Below are positions 12,001 to 18,400 of a stretch of DNA of 64,000 nucleotides, piece by piece. The DNA comes from Undaria pinnatifida (taxonomy: Eukaryota > Sar > Phaeophyceae > Laminariales > Alariaceae): positions 17,495,204 to 17,559,203 of the forward strand of contig JABAKD010000010.1 of assembly GCA_012845835.1 (NCBI GenBank), in the 5' to 3' direction. The position numbers and the translations under genes were made by a program. The notes beneath the pieces are model-generated. The model ran no database searches, was not told the origin of the DNA, and saw only the letters and a program-made list of their open reading frames with translations. Every line of letters starts with the position of its first letter. The first letter of the stretch is position 1.

Positions 12001-14897
12001 CCCCCAATTTTCACTCCCGGTTCAAAGCCAAAAAAGGGTACACCTCTTACGAGAGCCTACCTGTAAAGTTGTTGTCGAGAAGGTTGAACGCACGCCAGCT
12101 CCACAGATCATCTTCGAGCCCACACGCTTGGACGAACTCTTTGTAATCCAGCAGGTTAGAGTCGTCTTCGTCCATCTTCCGCCACAGCTGCAGCCAAGCC
12201 AGGCGCATGGCTCGCGACACCTTCATCGACCTGAACGCATCCTCGACCTCGCCCCTATACACACAACAAGACGGCGGCGTGGTGCATTTTCAATCGCTTT
12301 CCTTGTTCATGTAGTGCCTGTAGCGCCTCTTTAGCTTGACACCTACGTGCCGGTTCGGCATACTATATTAGCATACTGTGAAGTATGTGCATCTTGGCAT
12401 CTGGGTGTGTGTGGGAAGACGCACCGTGTCACTTTTCTGCTGTCCCTGCTCTGCTGGAAGACAATAACAAACGACCTAAATCACCAAGTCATCGACTGTC
12501 CGGGTGTCTTGACAAATTTGCTTGGGGCTGTCCAACAGCCCCTCGCTATTTTCATAGCGCGGTGCCTTGCCAGATGGCACTAACCGGCACTGTAATGGGG
12601 CCCCGCACAAAAAATAATCCAGGACAGTGCGGGGGCGTTCCGCAATAATAGAGATAGTACCGCACTATATTGGAACAGTGCGGGGTCCCATTACAGTGCT
12701 CTACGTCTGCCACTGTCGGGAAAGTACTCTACATTCGGCTTATCGCGCGTCCGTGTGATCTCATCCCGCCGCAGAGAGGCCTCATGAATCCCAAAAATTA
12801 TGTACAAACTAAGCTACGCCTTGAACTGCTACAATACAGCAATATCTTTTCTCCCAAAAAGTCCATGATTGGCGAGGCCTTCTCGACGAAAGAAACTACC
12901 TACCGGTACCTGGCAGTAGCGACATCGTTGAGATGTCAACACTTTTTTTTTGTGCGATTTTTACCTACTACTACTATTAATATGAAGGCTTTTTGGATAT
13001 GTTCTTGGGAGCTTTTTTTTTGCGGTTTTTACCTACTACGGAGGCTTTTTGGGCCTGTTTATGGGGGCTTTTCTTTTTGCGATTTTTAACTACTACTATT
13101 AATGCGGAGCCTTTTGGGATCTGTTCTTGGGGGCTTTTTTTTGCGGTTTTTACCTGCTATTAGTACGAAGGCTTTTTGGATCTGTTCATGGGGTAACCTT
13201 TTCGATATTTCGCGAAGTTTGTGTTTGAGGGAAGCTGGTGTTCCATCTAAGAGAGCTTCTCGAAAGGAGGAGCGGCAGATGAAATAGGAGCTGCCTCTAT
13301 ATCGTAGAATGCGTCTGCGGTACTCAGCAGGGACGAGGTCGTGGACGCTAACTGTCCCGGGAGAGTGCGGTAACCCTGTACGACGAGGTCGTGACTAAGC
13401 GTTTTTTCACCGCGCTAAACTGGGGCCCCGTACTCTAATGCGTACCAGGTATCGCATGTGCAAGATGACTGTATGCGCACGCCCCCCATCGACGCAAAGA
13501 CGAAAGGCCTGGGCACAGCAGCAGCACGAGCATCCAGACTCGACCGGTGGGTATTGTGGGAGTACGCGTGCTCAGCGTTAATGGTGCTGTGCATGTGCAG
13601 TATTAGTGGCCCCTGTACGGTGCCGGTTGAGCAGTGCCGGTTGTCCACCATGTAGACTATATAGCGTCGGCGAAATCGCTTGTGGCACAGATGGGATCAA
13701 CCAGTAGTGAAATAATGCGGAGCAGTCCCGGTTGCTGTTACATGGTGCCGGTATATTCCTTTATAGTGCACACACCGGCGATATAGAGGGAACACCATAC
13801 TGCTGTACCACTTAATTGAGTCCTCGCACTACTCTCGCCCTCCCCTCCCTGTAGTAGCTCAGATCCGGGGTCACATAGCGGGTCCTCCTCCCCCCTCCCC
13901 AACGCTACGGTACGCGCCTTCATTCTTATCGCGACAATAATTCAGCATTTTCTTCCCTCGTCGACTCACGCCGAATTGCACCTACCCACGCTGATATTAT
14001 TGGGCGCTCTCAGCAGTTGATCCTTTTTTTTACACCACCATATGTACAAGGTGGCGAGGTGGGAAATATACTCACACGTTCACGTGAACCAACAAGGCAG
14101 TGAAGAAAGAGGTGCGCAGCAGGGTGTCCCACAGAGAGCAAAATGAGGCATCCACATTTGACAGCTGATGTACGGCGCGTATCACACACTCGCTGGTTCG
14201 TGACGCGACGACGTGCTGCTACACTGCTACACGACGAACGCCCAGGCTGGGGTTGGCCCGCATCGCAAGGCTGACATCCTGCAGACGAATAACTTTCAAA
14301 AATTATAACTTGCGACGCTGAAATATCAATGCAGCAAATGCCAATGAACTTTGCATAGATCTCCAAACTGCAGGAAAGGGGGTTTGATCTTCAAGATTAC
14401 GTTGCGAGCACACGTACCAGGTATATCTTGTTGGTCTGTTGAAGCACCAGCATACGCTGCTACGCTGCTACGCGAGAGGTGCCCAGGCTGAGGTTGACCC
14501 GCATCGCGAGGCCAGACACACAGGCCAATCACTTTGAAAAGTTGCATGCACTGAGATATCTGCCGCGGCGACTGCGCAGTTGCCTTTGCGCCTTCATAAT
14601 GCGGAAGGACATTCTTCGTCTTCGAGATGACAGTCATACCTACGTACGTCGCGTGCTAGTCTGTGAGGCACTTCGCCATACTGCTACGCTGCTGCGCGAG
14701 GGGTGCCCAGGCTGAGGTTGGCCCGCATCTTCAGGCCAGACCCACACAGACCAGTCACTTTCAACGGTTGCAACGCTGAAAGTATCAATACCGTGATGGC
14801 GACTCGCTCACTTTGCATCTCCGTATTGGAGAAGAAGAGTCTTCGTCTTCCTGCTGCTTTGGGCATGATGGACAACCGTCGAGGCAGCCGACCCCAT
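1..14897 (-). CDS. EF-hand calcium-binding protein gene, 5 exons seen, 3' end off the window
   Basis: Proposed CDS on the minus strand: join(14812-14897, 12061-12254, 6042-6210, 3623-3739, 1-79), about 215 codons, cut by the left edge. Each junction uses GT...AG and the phases match (2, 1, 2, 2). It begins MGSAAS, a typical N-myristoylation start. Three EF-hand loops are visible: DEDDSNLLDYKE (complete), DNNFTGCVDFLT (Thr instead of Glu at position 12) and DGDCSGGVSFEE (complete). After the last loop a segment rich in Leu, Gln and Phe ends FGEQFW. Known of EF-hand proteins: they bind Ca2+ through D-x-D-x-S/T loops and pass the signal to a partner. Inferred: a membrane-tethered calcium sensor, of the general calcineurin-B/NCS-like type though not assigned to any one. 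Introns are 2.3 to 5.9 kb and full of repeats. Its start is divergent from the plus-strand gene at 15144. Confidence 0.85.
1684..1978. repeat. 147-bp perfect tandem duplication
   Basis: The block from ACGAGGATGCGGGGGAAAAG (1685) to CAACAATGATAATCA is repeated with no visible difference from 1832. The lack of divergence implies a recent event. It creates a repeated open frame on both strands, which I do not regard as coding. Confidence 0.9.
2290..2810. repeat. Tandem array, about 101-bp unit, 5 copies
   Basis: Copies begin near 2290, 2390, 2491, 2591 and 2696. Each reads TGCCGCACCCCTGCCGTGG, then GTGACTCGATTTAGCC, GACTAGGGTTTCC and CTTCTTTCGGGAATGC. Copies differ by a few per cent. Short open frames through it are by-products. 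Confidence 0.85.
2866..3052. repeat. Family F element copy, next to an 8-bp satellite
   Basis: Begins with a CGCGCGAGTGACCC palindrome region, contains GGGGATGGTTAGCTACGC and ends GAGTCACTCGCGCGCG. The same layout is found at 8751-8945 and, more weakly, at 9160-9340. An 8-bp satellite starts directly at its right end. Confidence 0.7.
3053..3290. repeat. 8-bp satellite (GATAGTAT/GATAGTGT)n
   Basis: About 29 units of GATAGTAT with interspersed GATAGTGT. Because the unit is not a multiple of three it is open in several minus-strand frames (Ser/Tyr/His runs), which are not genes. Confidence 0.95.
3623..3739 (-). CDS. EF-hand gene exon 4 (third EF-hand)
   Basis: 117 nt, acceptor GACACAG and donor GT|GTGAGT. 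It encodes YPKLDRRH, then GILEHLDGDCSGGVSFEEF, a complete EF-hand loop (Asp1, Asp3, Ser5, Gly6, Val8, Glu12). Read straight through, the frame would hit TGA at 3619-3621. That triplet is part of a strong GTGAGT donor, and the next exon restores the frame, so I treat it as a splice site and not a stop. Confidence 0.85.
3740..6041. other. EF-hand gene intron 3
   Basis: Holds a diverged tandem repeat at 3785-3990 (CATGTCGCGCGTGCTGATTG twice), long T-rich stretches (4230-4450), G runs at 4550 and 4677, a fragment at 4585-4650 related to the 24300 repeat (reverse), family A pieces (4975-5165), and an unassigned stretch 5250-6030 with one F-like TCACTCGCGCGAG (5761). No exon seen. Confidence 0.5.
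6042..6210 (-). CDS. EF-hand gene exon 3 (rest of second EF-hand)
   Basis: 169 nt, acceptor CGTGCGCAG and donor CACCG|GTGAGA. It completes the second loop as DNNFT-G-CVDFLTFF, so Val8 is kept but position 12 is Thr, which usually weakens Ca2+ binding. It continues SMPRLLVFDRANAMEVAFRM and ends ...DIRSIVEH plus two bases of an Arg codon. The phase join to both neighbours is exact. Confidence 0.88.
6385..6645 (+). repeat. Family J element copy
   Basis: Shares with 25165-25425 (plus) and 30740-30975 (reverse) the blocks AACGATTTTCTTTGACGAACG, GGCTGCTCGAC, TGCAAAGG, AGGAGATACCGCC and AAACCGGCGATTTC...AAAGAAAAGTTGGGGG. This copy is open for 138 codons on the plus strand (6324-6740), but the other two carry stops, so coding is doubtful. 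Confidence 0.7.
7330..7625 (+). repeat. Family A element copy with full internal region
   Basis: Begins AGTACGATAGAGGTAGTAAGGTATACCG (near 7336), then TTCTGAACGACGGGGCTGCTTGACCC, TCATCCGGTATGTAGCAG, GTTAAGAAGGACATGTCTTAAGCTCC, and ends GTGCACCTCTATCGCAGCA. Left and right ends are inverted copies. Its right end continues directly into a minisatellite made of the same terminal sequence. Confidence 0.85.
7606..7932. repeat. 27-bp minisatellite derived from a family A end
   Basis: About 12 units of GTGTACCTCTATCGCAGCAC + TCTGCTG with single-base variants. The unit equals the last bases of the preceding family A element (GTGCACCTCTATCGCAGCA). The open plus-strand frame (repeating RSTLLVYLY) is a by-product of the 27-bp period. 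Confidence 0.92.
8186..8460 (-). repeat. Family A element copy, reverse orientation
   Basis: Starts GCGTGCTACGATAGTAGAGGTGCACC and ends AAATGGTATACCTCGACCGTAGCATGC, with the TCCTCAGTTTTGGGAGCTTGAG, ATGAAAAACCCCGTGGCC and GGGTTAAGAAGCCCGTCATTC blocks in reverse order. Confidence 0.85.
8751..8945. repeat. Family F element copy
   Basis: Bounded by TCACTCGCGCGAGTGACC on the left and GTCAGTCGTGCGAGTGGCTC on the right. It contains CCCCGATGGGATGGTTAGCTACGCCGC. It is followed at once by the family E satellite, as its relative at 2866 is followed by an 8-bp satellite. Confidence 0.75.
8958..9122. repeat. Family E satellite (CATCATAAC type)
   Basis: Three units of about 45 bp (CATCATAACATCATCATTTATTAACACCAT) ending CACCGTCGTAACATCCCCCCTACTG. 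That last stretch is the exact reverse complement of the unit that fills 63290-64000, so this is the same satellite in opposite orientation. Confidence 0.88.
9160..9340. repeat. Family F element, diverged copy on the other side of the satellite
   Basis: Starts CCTCGCGCGCGAGTGACCC and has TTCCTTTGCAGCCGTG, GGAAGGGTAAGCCACCC and TTTGTCCGTGAGGTAAACC, matching the order of blocks in 8751-8945 at lower identity. The satellite is therefore bracketed by two copies. Confidence 0.6.
9375..10065 (+). repeat. Two family A copies in direct order
   Basis: Copies at about 9387-9665 and 9792-10065. Both have the GATAGAGGTAT/GATTGAGGTATTAAGGTATACC left end, the TCATCC/TTCACCCGGTA block and the ACATGTCTTAAGCTC or ACAGGTCTTGAGCTCC block. 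The first ends GATGCACGCCTATCGTAGCGC. Confidence 0.8.
10090..10355 (-). repeat. Family A copy, reverse orientation
   Basis: Contains CCCGACGATTTTGGGTTTATAAGG...CCCGTCATTCTGAAAACG and ends AACGGTATACCTTAATAACTCTATCGTAGCACGC. Its left end is less clear. Confidence 0.75.
10983..11117 (-). repeat. Family C 74-bp repeat, two reverse copies
   Basis: Reads AAGAGGTGTACCCTTTTTTGG, CTTTGACTCGGGAGTGAAAATT and GGGGTACCCCCCTACCGTAGCC, the reverse complement of the array at 11603-12047. Confidence 0.9.
11493..12047. repeat. Family C 74-bp array with inverted head, touching an exon
   Basis: One to one and a half reverse copies (11493-11600) face six forward copies starting near 11603, 11684, 11758, 11830, 11903 and 11977. 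The unit is ATCAAGGCTACGGTAGGGGG, GTACCCCCAATTTTCACTCC, CGGGTCAAAGCC and AAAAAATGGTATACC. The array stops about 14 nt from the EF-hand exon 2 donor. The head-to-head layout could form a long hairpin in RNA. Confidence 0.92.
12061..12254 (-). CDS. EF-hand gene exon 2 (first EF-hand)
   Basis: 194 nt, acceptor TATAG and donor ACAG|GTAGGC. It encodes an amphipathic helix (AWLQLWRKM), then the loop DEDDSNLLDYKEF with Asp1, Asp3, Ser5, Leu8 and Glu12 all in place, then a helix with several Trp (DDLWSWRAFNLL). It ends inside the second loop at DNNFT. Codon phase 1 at the donor is completed by the exon at 6210. A 74-bp repeat array begins only about a dozen bases into the intron. Confidence 0.88.
12586..12705. 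repeat. Small inverted-repeat element
   Basis: Left arm CACTGTAATGGGGCCCCGCAC and right arm GTGCGGGGTCCCATTACAGTG are inverted copies differing by one base. The interior of about 75 bp has CCGCACTATATTGG, similar to the tiny elements near 24770 and 26700. No target duplication could be fixed. Confidence 0.7.
12941..13190. repeat. Tandem array, about 62-bp unit, 4 copies
   Basis: Unit: TTTTTTGCGATTTTTACCTA, CTACTATTAATATGAAGGC and TTTTTGGATCTGTTCTTGGGG. Copies diverge by small indels. Confidence 0.85.
13825..13985. repeat. Family H dispersed repeat (4 copies in window)
   Basis: Shared blocks CCTCGCACTACTC, GTAGTAGCTCAGATCCGGGGT, GCGGGTCCTCCTCC, CTACGGTACGCGC and CTTATCGCGA recur at 17270-17465 (same strand) and in reverse at 8520-8680 and 55885-56060. 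The CGCG...TTCATT part also resembles the tail of family G. Confidence 0.75.
14215..14820. repeat. Triplicated border of EF-hand exon 1
   Basis: Three units of about 230 bp. On the minus strand each carries a version of the exon 1 end (ACGAAGACTCTT...TACGGAGATGCAAA, or GAAGAATGTC...GAAGGCGCAAAG, or TTTGGAGATCTATGCAAA) followed by intron sequence containing GGCCAACC(T/C)CAGCCTGG. Border positions are 14812, 14584 and 14350. Only the first keeps a good donor (GTGAGC); the others read GCAACT and GTTCAT. Confidence 0.75.
14812..14897 (-). CDS. EF-hand gene exon 1 (start codon, myristoylation motif)
   Basis: 86 nt, starting at ATG 14897. It encodes MGSAASTVV followed by a basic stretch (SSRKTKT) and LLLQYGDA, and ends in phase 2 before donor GTGAGC. 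The start was chosen because it is the only frame whose phase fits the next exon and because Gly2 and Ser6 make a standard N-myristoyl signal. The basic run could support membrane binding. The 3' half of this exon and its donor are copied twice more downstream at a spacing of about 230 bp (see 14215-14820). Confidence 0.75.
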
Positions 14898-15143
14898 GCG
14901 TAGTGCTCGTCATGTCGCTGATGGATCCTGCCTGCGGAGCTGCGGCGGAGCAATGCGGCACAATCAATGCCCGAAACGGTCGAAATACACGTATGTGATT
15001 GGTCCACTCGGACAGTCCCGCCAAAAACGGCTGCGGCTGAATTGATATTTTGATATTTTTACGTACCATACACCTGGTATGATATGTGCTATCATACAAT
15101 ATGATTTTCGCAACAACGGTGACTCTCAGCGCTCAGCATCTAT
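14898..15143. promoter_or_regulatory. Putative divergent promoter between the two genes
   Basis: These 246 bp separate the two divergent start codons. The middle is AT-rich (TTGATATTTTGATATTTTTA near 15040-15060), followed by ACACCTGGTATGATA. No clear TATA box or initiator can be picked. Inferred role: shared 5'UTR and promoter sequence for both genes. If either gene has an untranslated first exon, the real promoter could lie elsewhere. Confidence 0.4.
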
Positions 15144-15466
15144 GTGCCGAGCGCATGGGAACCCAAGGGTGTTCTATCCCGCCACATCTCTTCCGCAGAC
15201 GTAAAAAGATGCCTAAGGGCATTGGACACTAGTCTAGACTCAGAAAATCGTTTGGACAAAAACAAAACATCACAACAAAATATCACATCGGCGGAGATCC
15301 GACTCCCCTGTCCTGCGGAACGAGAAGCCATGGAGCTGGAGTCCTGGAACCGCTTGCCTGTGCGATCGTCATCGATGCCGTCATCGATAACATCGTCGAC
15401 GAGGCCCTTGCCAACGAGAGGGCGAGTTGTCGCCCGAAAAAAAGCCCGGCATCAAGTCTTAAGGAG
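15144..15466 (+). CDS. Large gene exon 1 (proposed start)
   Basis: 323 nt from ATG 15144 (MPSAWEPKGVLSRH), donor AAGGAG|GTATGG, phase 2. The frame has no stops and codes for a polar, Ser/Arg-rich segment (SSSMPSSITSSTRPLPTRG). The other forward frame over 15290-15466 is also open and contains AIVIDAVIDNIVDEAL. It would join in phase 0 to the alternative acceptor at 16475. I prefer the 15144 frame because it has a start codon. Confidence 0.5.
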
Positions 15467-18400
15467 GTATGGCCAGTTGCTGTACGGCAGCGCTAGACTA
15501 GATACCTAAGAGTCTACCTGGTAGTCTAATAAGAAAGATACAGACTATGTTGGCCCAGACTGGGTTTCTTGTTTGGGAGAGGGTGTGATTGGCGCTAAGT
15601 TCAGTATCGTATTGCTCCCGGATTTCATAGTTTATGAAAATCTTAGCCTACCTTTCTTATTACCTTTCTTCTTGTGAAGCCTTTACACTCTACTGTACTT
15701 CTGGTCTAGGGCTAGATCTATAGAACAGTGCACCGCGCAATAGTCTATACTCAACGCTTGAGGTTACTAGTATTGTGACTTCGTTTTACATGGGCGAGCC
15801 TGCAGGATCCCTCGACTGCTGTATCCGTTAGCTCAGCAGTCCTACGTGTAGCAGATGCGATGTTTCGATGACTTTGCCATGCGCTCGGCTCGAGATTGAT
15901 TCCACTCGTTCAAATAATAAGACGGGTTGCATGATTCTACATCATCTGCAGGCATAATCTACAGCACTGCTGTACTGCTGTACTGCTGCACGAGCATGTA
16001 CACCGTGCGAGTCGCGGTTTTTCGATGTTTCCAACATTCTGCCGTGACGCTGTTCGTTGCTGGAAACAACAGCCATGTTGAAAAATTCCAAGAAAAACAA
16101 CATGCTCTCAGCTGGAGAGGGTGATTCAATCCCATCAAACAAGAAGATGACGGGTTGCAGGACCCCAGCTGTTGTTTTGCTGGAAAGCAACATCCATTTG
16201 ATGAAAAAGAAAGCCAAAGAGCAACAAAAACATGCACTCAGCTGGAGGTTGACTCAACCCAGCCAAACATGAAGATGACGGGTTGCAAGATCCTGCAATA
16301 TCTACACCAGCACGGGAGCATCATAAACGAACAAGGTCTTGATTTTTTCTTCAAGCTTCAACCCCTTTTCCCATCCCTCTGTCATGCGGTTGTCATATTC
16401 CTGAACACGTCGTCGGTTTGCTGCTGTTCCCGGTGTCTCTTTCCGCCAAAAGGTTCCTCTATTCTGACCTCCAGCCTCTCGCGGAGCTGGGGATAGCGCC
16501 CGACCCACACCCGGAAGGGCCAAGCTCGCTCCCGGTGGAGGCTCCCGAGGACATCAGGAAGGAGCTGGCGAACGATCGACGCAGGGAAGGGCGTCGGAAG
16601 GCCATGCTGTCGGAGAAGCTTCCACGTTTGACGGAGGTACGGCGTAGACCCTGCACGGGACGCGTTCTTCGATCGAGGAGCACCAACTATTGTTTTTTTC
16701 TCTGAGCTTTCCTCAATCCGGGAGGTTATGTATGACCTTCCCGAAACACAAAAAAAAATCGGCAGAAAACCAGAAAAACTTCCAGATGTCGTCGGATGGA
16801 ATATCCCCTGGCCTCGAGGTACACGGCGAGAATGGCGCAAAGAGCAAAAAAAAAAATGTTTTTTTTTTGTTTGCCGACAATTTTGGGTTAATAAGGAGCC
16901 CCCGTCGAATTCAGAAAACATTTACAGACGAAAAGTGCTACCTCTCTAACGTAGCAAGCGTCGCGGTTCTTGACTCGAGTGAGAGCTCCATACCTCACCC
17001 AAGCACTGGCTTTTTTCTTGGTATTTTTTAATGTGGGGAAAACCGAAGCAAACGATTCCGAGAGAACGATGACGAAAGCCCATGCAAGGCCTTGGAATAC
17101 AAACACAAATAATGCTTGCAAAAAAAAAACTTTTTTTTTTTTTCCGACGATTTTTGGGGTTGAGGAGACCCCGCCCTTCGAGCAAAATATGTTTCAGGCT
17201 AAAAGTGCTGTTCATACCCCTAGCGTAGAACGCCTCGATATATATATTTTTATTTCCATCCCATTTATTATCCTCGCACTACTCTTCTCGCGCTCCCTCC
17301 CAGGTAGTAGTGCTAGTAGTAGTAGTAGTAGTAACTCAGAATCCGGAGTCACATGTAGCGGGTCCTCCTCCTCCCTCCCCACTACGGTACGCGCTCTCAC
17401 CTTTATCGCGAGAACGAAATTCAGCTTTTTATTTCCTCTCGTCCATTCGCGTCGAATCGTGCCTTTGGCATTGTACGCTATCACTAGACTATTTGTACAG
17501 CTAAACGGTAGTTTCGTTTGTGTTTTTTATTCTCCGGCGGGCGGGCAAACATCAATAACGGCTAAAAGTCAGCACACATCCACCACCTACGTGTCGTGTG
17601 TGCCAGTTAAAGCATTGGCTTTGGCCCCGTGCGGCGGTCCCGCTTGGGCGTTCTGTAAAAGTCGTGTTGCGACATATCGATGGTCATGTGGAACGCGTTC
17701 GTAAGAAACGCGGCACGGTGGTAACAATGTTCAAAACTCGGCTATTGCTCAGAGTTTTTCACCCGAAAAAATACTCGTGTACTGGTAGTGGGAAACCTTC
17801 CTCACTGACTCGTAAGCGATTTCTTAATCCAATCTTCTTGACGCCCCCTCCAAACGGCGAGGTTATCGTACCTATTTATTATTTTGATTATTATTTTGTC
17901 GGCCTATACTGCTGTATTTTCTCCGCTCCCAAAACATGCAACAGGCGGCGGCTGCGCGTGACTCGTTCCTTCGAGCCGCGGGGCACACAACTCGAGGGTC
18001 CCAGGCTCTTCGGTTCTGTGCCGAAAACGCGTTGGCGCAGAGCTTACGCGAGGGCGAGGCCATGTCGTCAACGCTAGAGGCGCAGCGGTGGGTCTCCGCG
18101 TGGTGTCGTCCCTTGCACCGACACCGCCGTTGTTATCACAAACTTTTACCTTCTTTCGGTATACTGCCGACAGTATCCCAAACTAAATTCAAGTAGTTTT
18201 CCCCCTAAAAAAAAAAACGCGTGCACGGTTCTGGCAGGGCCCGAAGGAGAATTTTCTTTAGCCACGACGTCTTACCCCTTTTTTGCCGTTGGGACGGATC
18301 TAACTCTGTCTACGTGCACGTAGCCGCGACAACTCTGCGGACCAGCCCGTGCCAAAGCGAAAGCAACCACAAAGCAAGGGGTAGGTGCATATCAGCTTAA

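Larger units (their letters stand above)
6211..12060. other. EF-hand gene intron 2 (5.85 kb, splits an EF-hand loop)
   Basis: Contains a family J copy (6385-6645), family A copies (7330-7625, 8186-8460 reverse, 9375-9665, 9790-10065, 10090-10350 reverse), a 27-bp minisatellite, an H-type copy (8520-8680 reverse), a family F and E cluster (8751-9340), poly-purine and C runs, and inverted arrays of the 74-bp family C repeat. The stretch 10360-10980 shows no clear repeat or gene. Confidence 0.6.
12255..14811. other. EF-hand gene intron 1
   Basis: Contains an inverted pair GCACTGTAATGGGG...CCCATTACAGTGC (about 12586-12705), a 4-copy T-rich tandem array (12941-13190), an H-type copy (13825-13985) and the exon-border triplication (14215-14820). 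The rest (13200-13800) shows no repeat I can name. No further exon is needed for phase. Confidence 0.55.

Noticed and set aside
16382..16921. 179-codon minus-strand open frame
   Set aside because: It overlaps exon 2 on the other strand, which has proper splice sites and phase; part of it lies in a family A fragment with poly-T.
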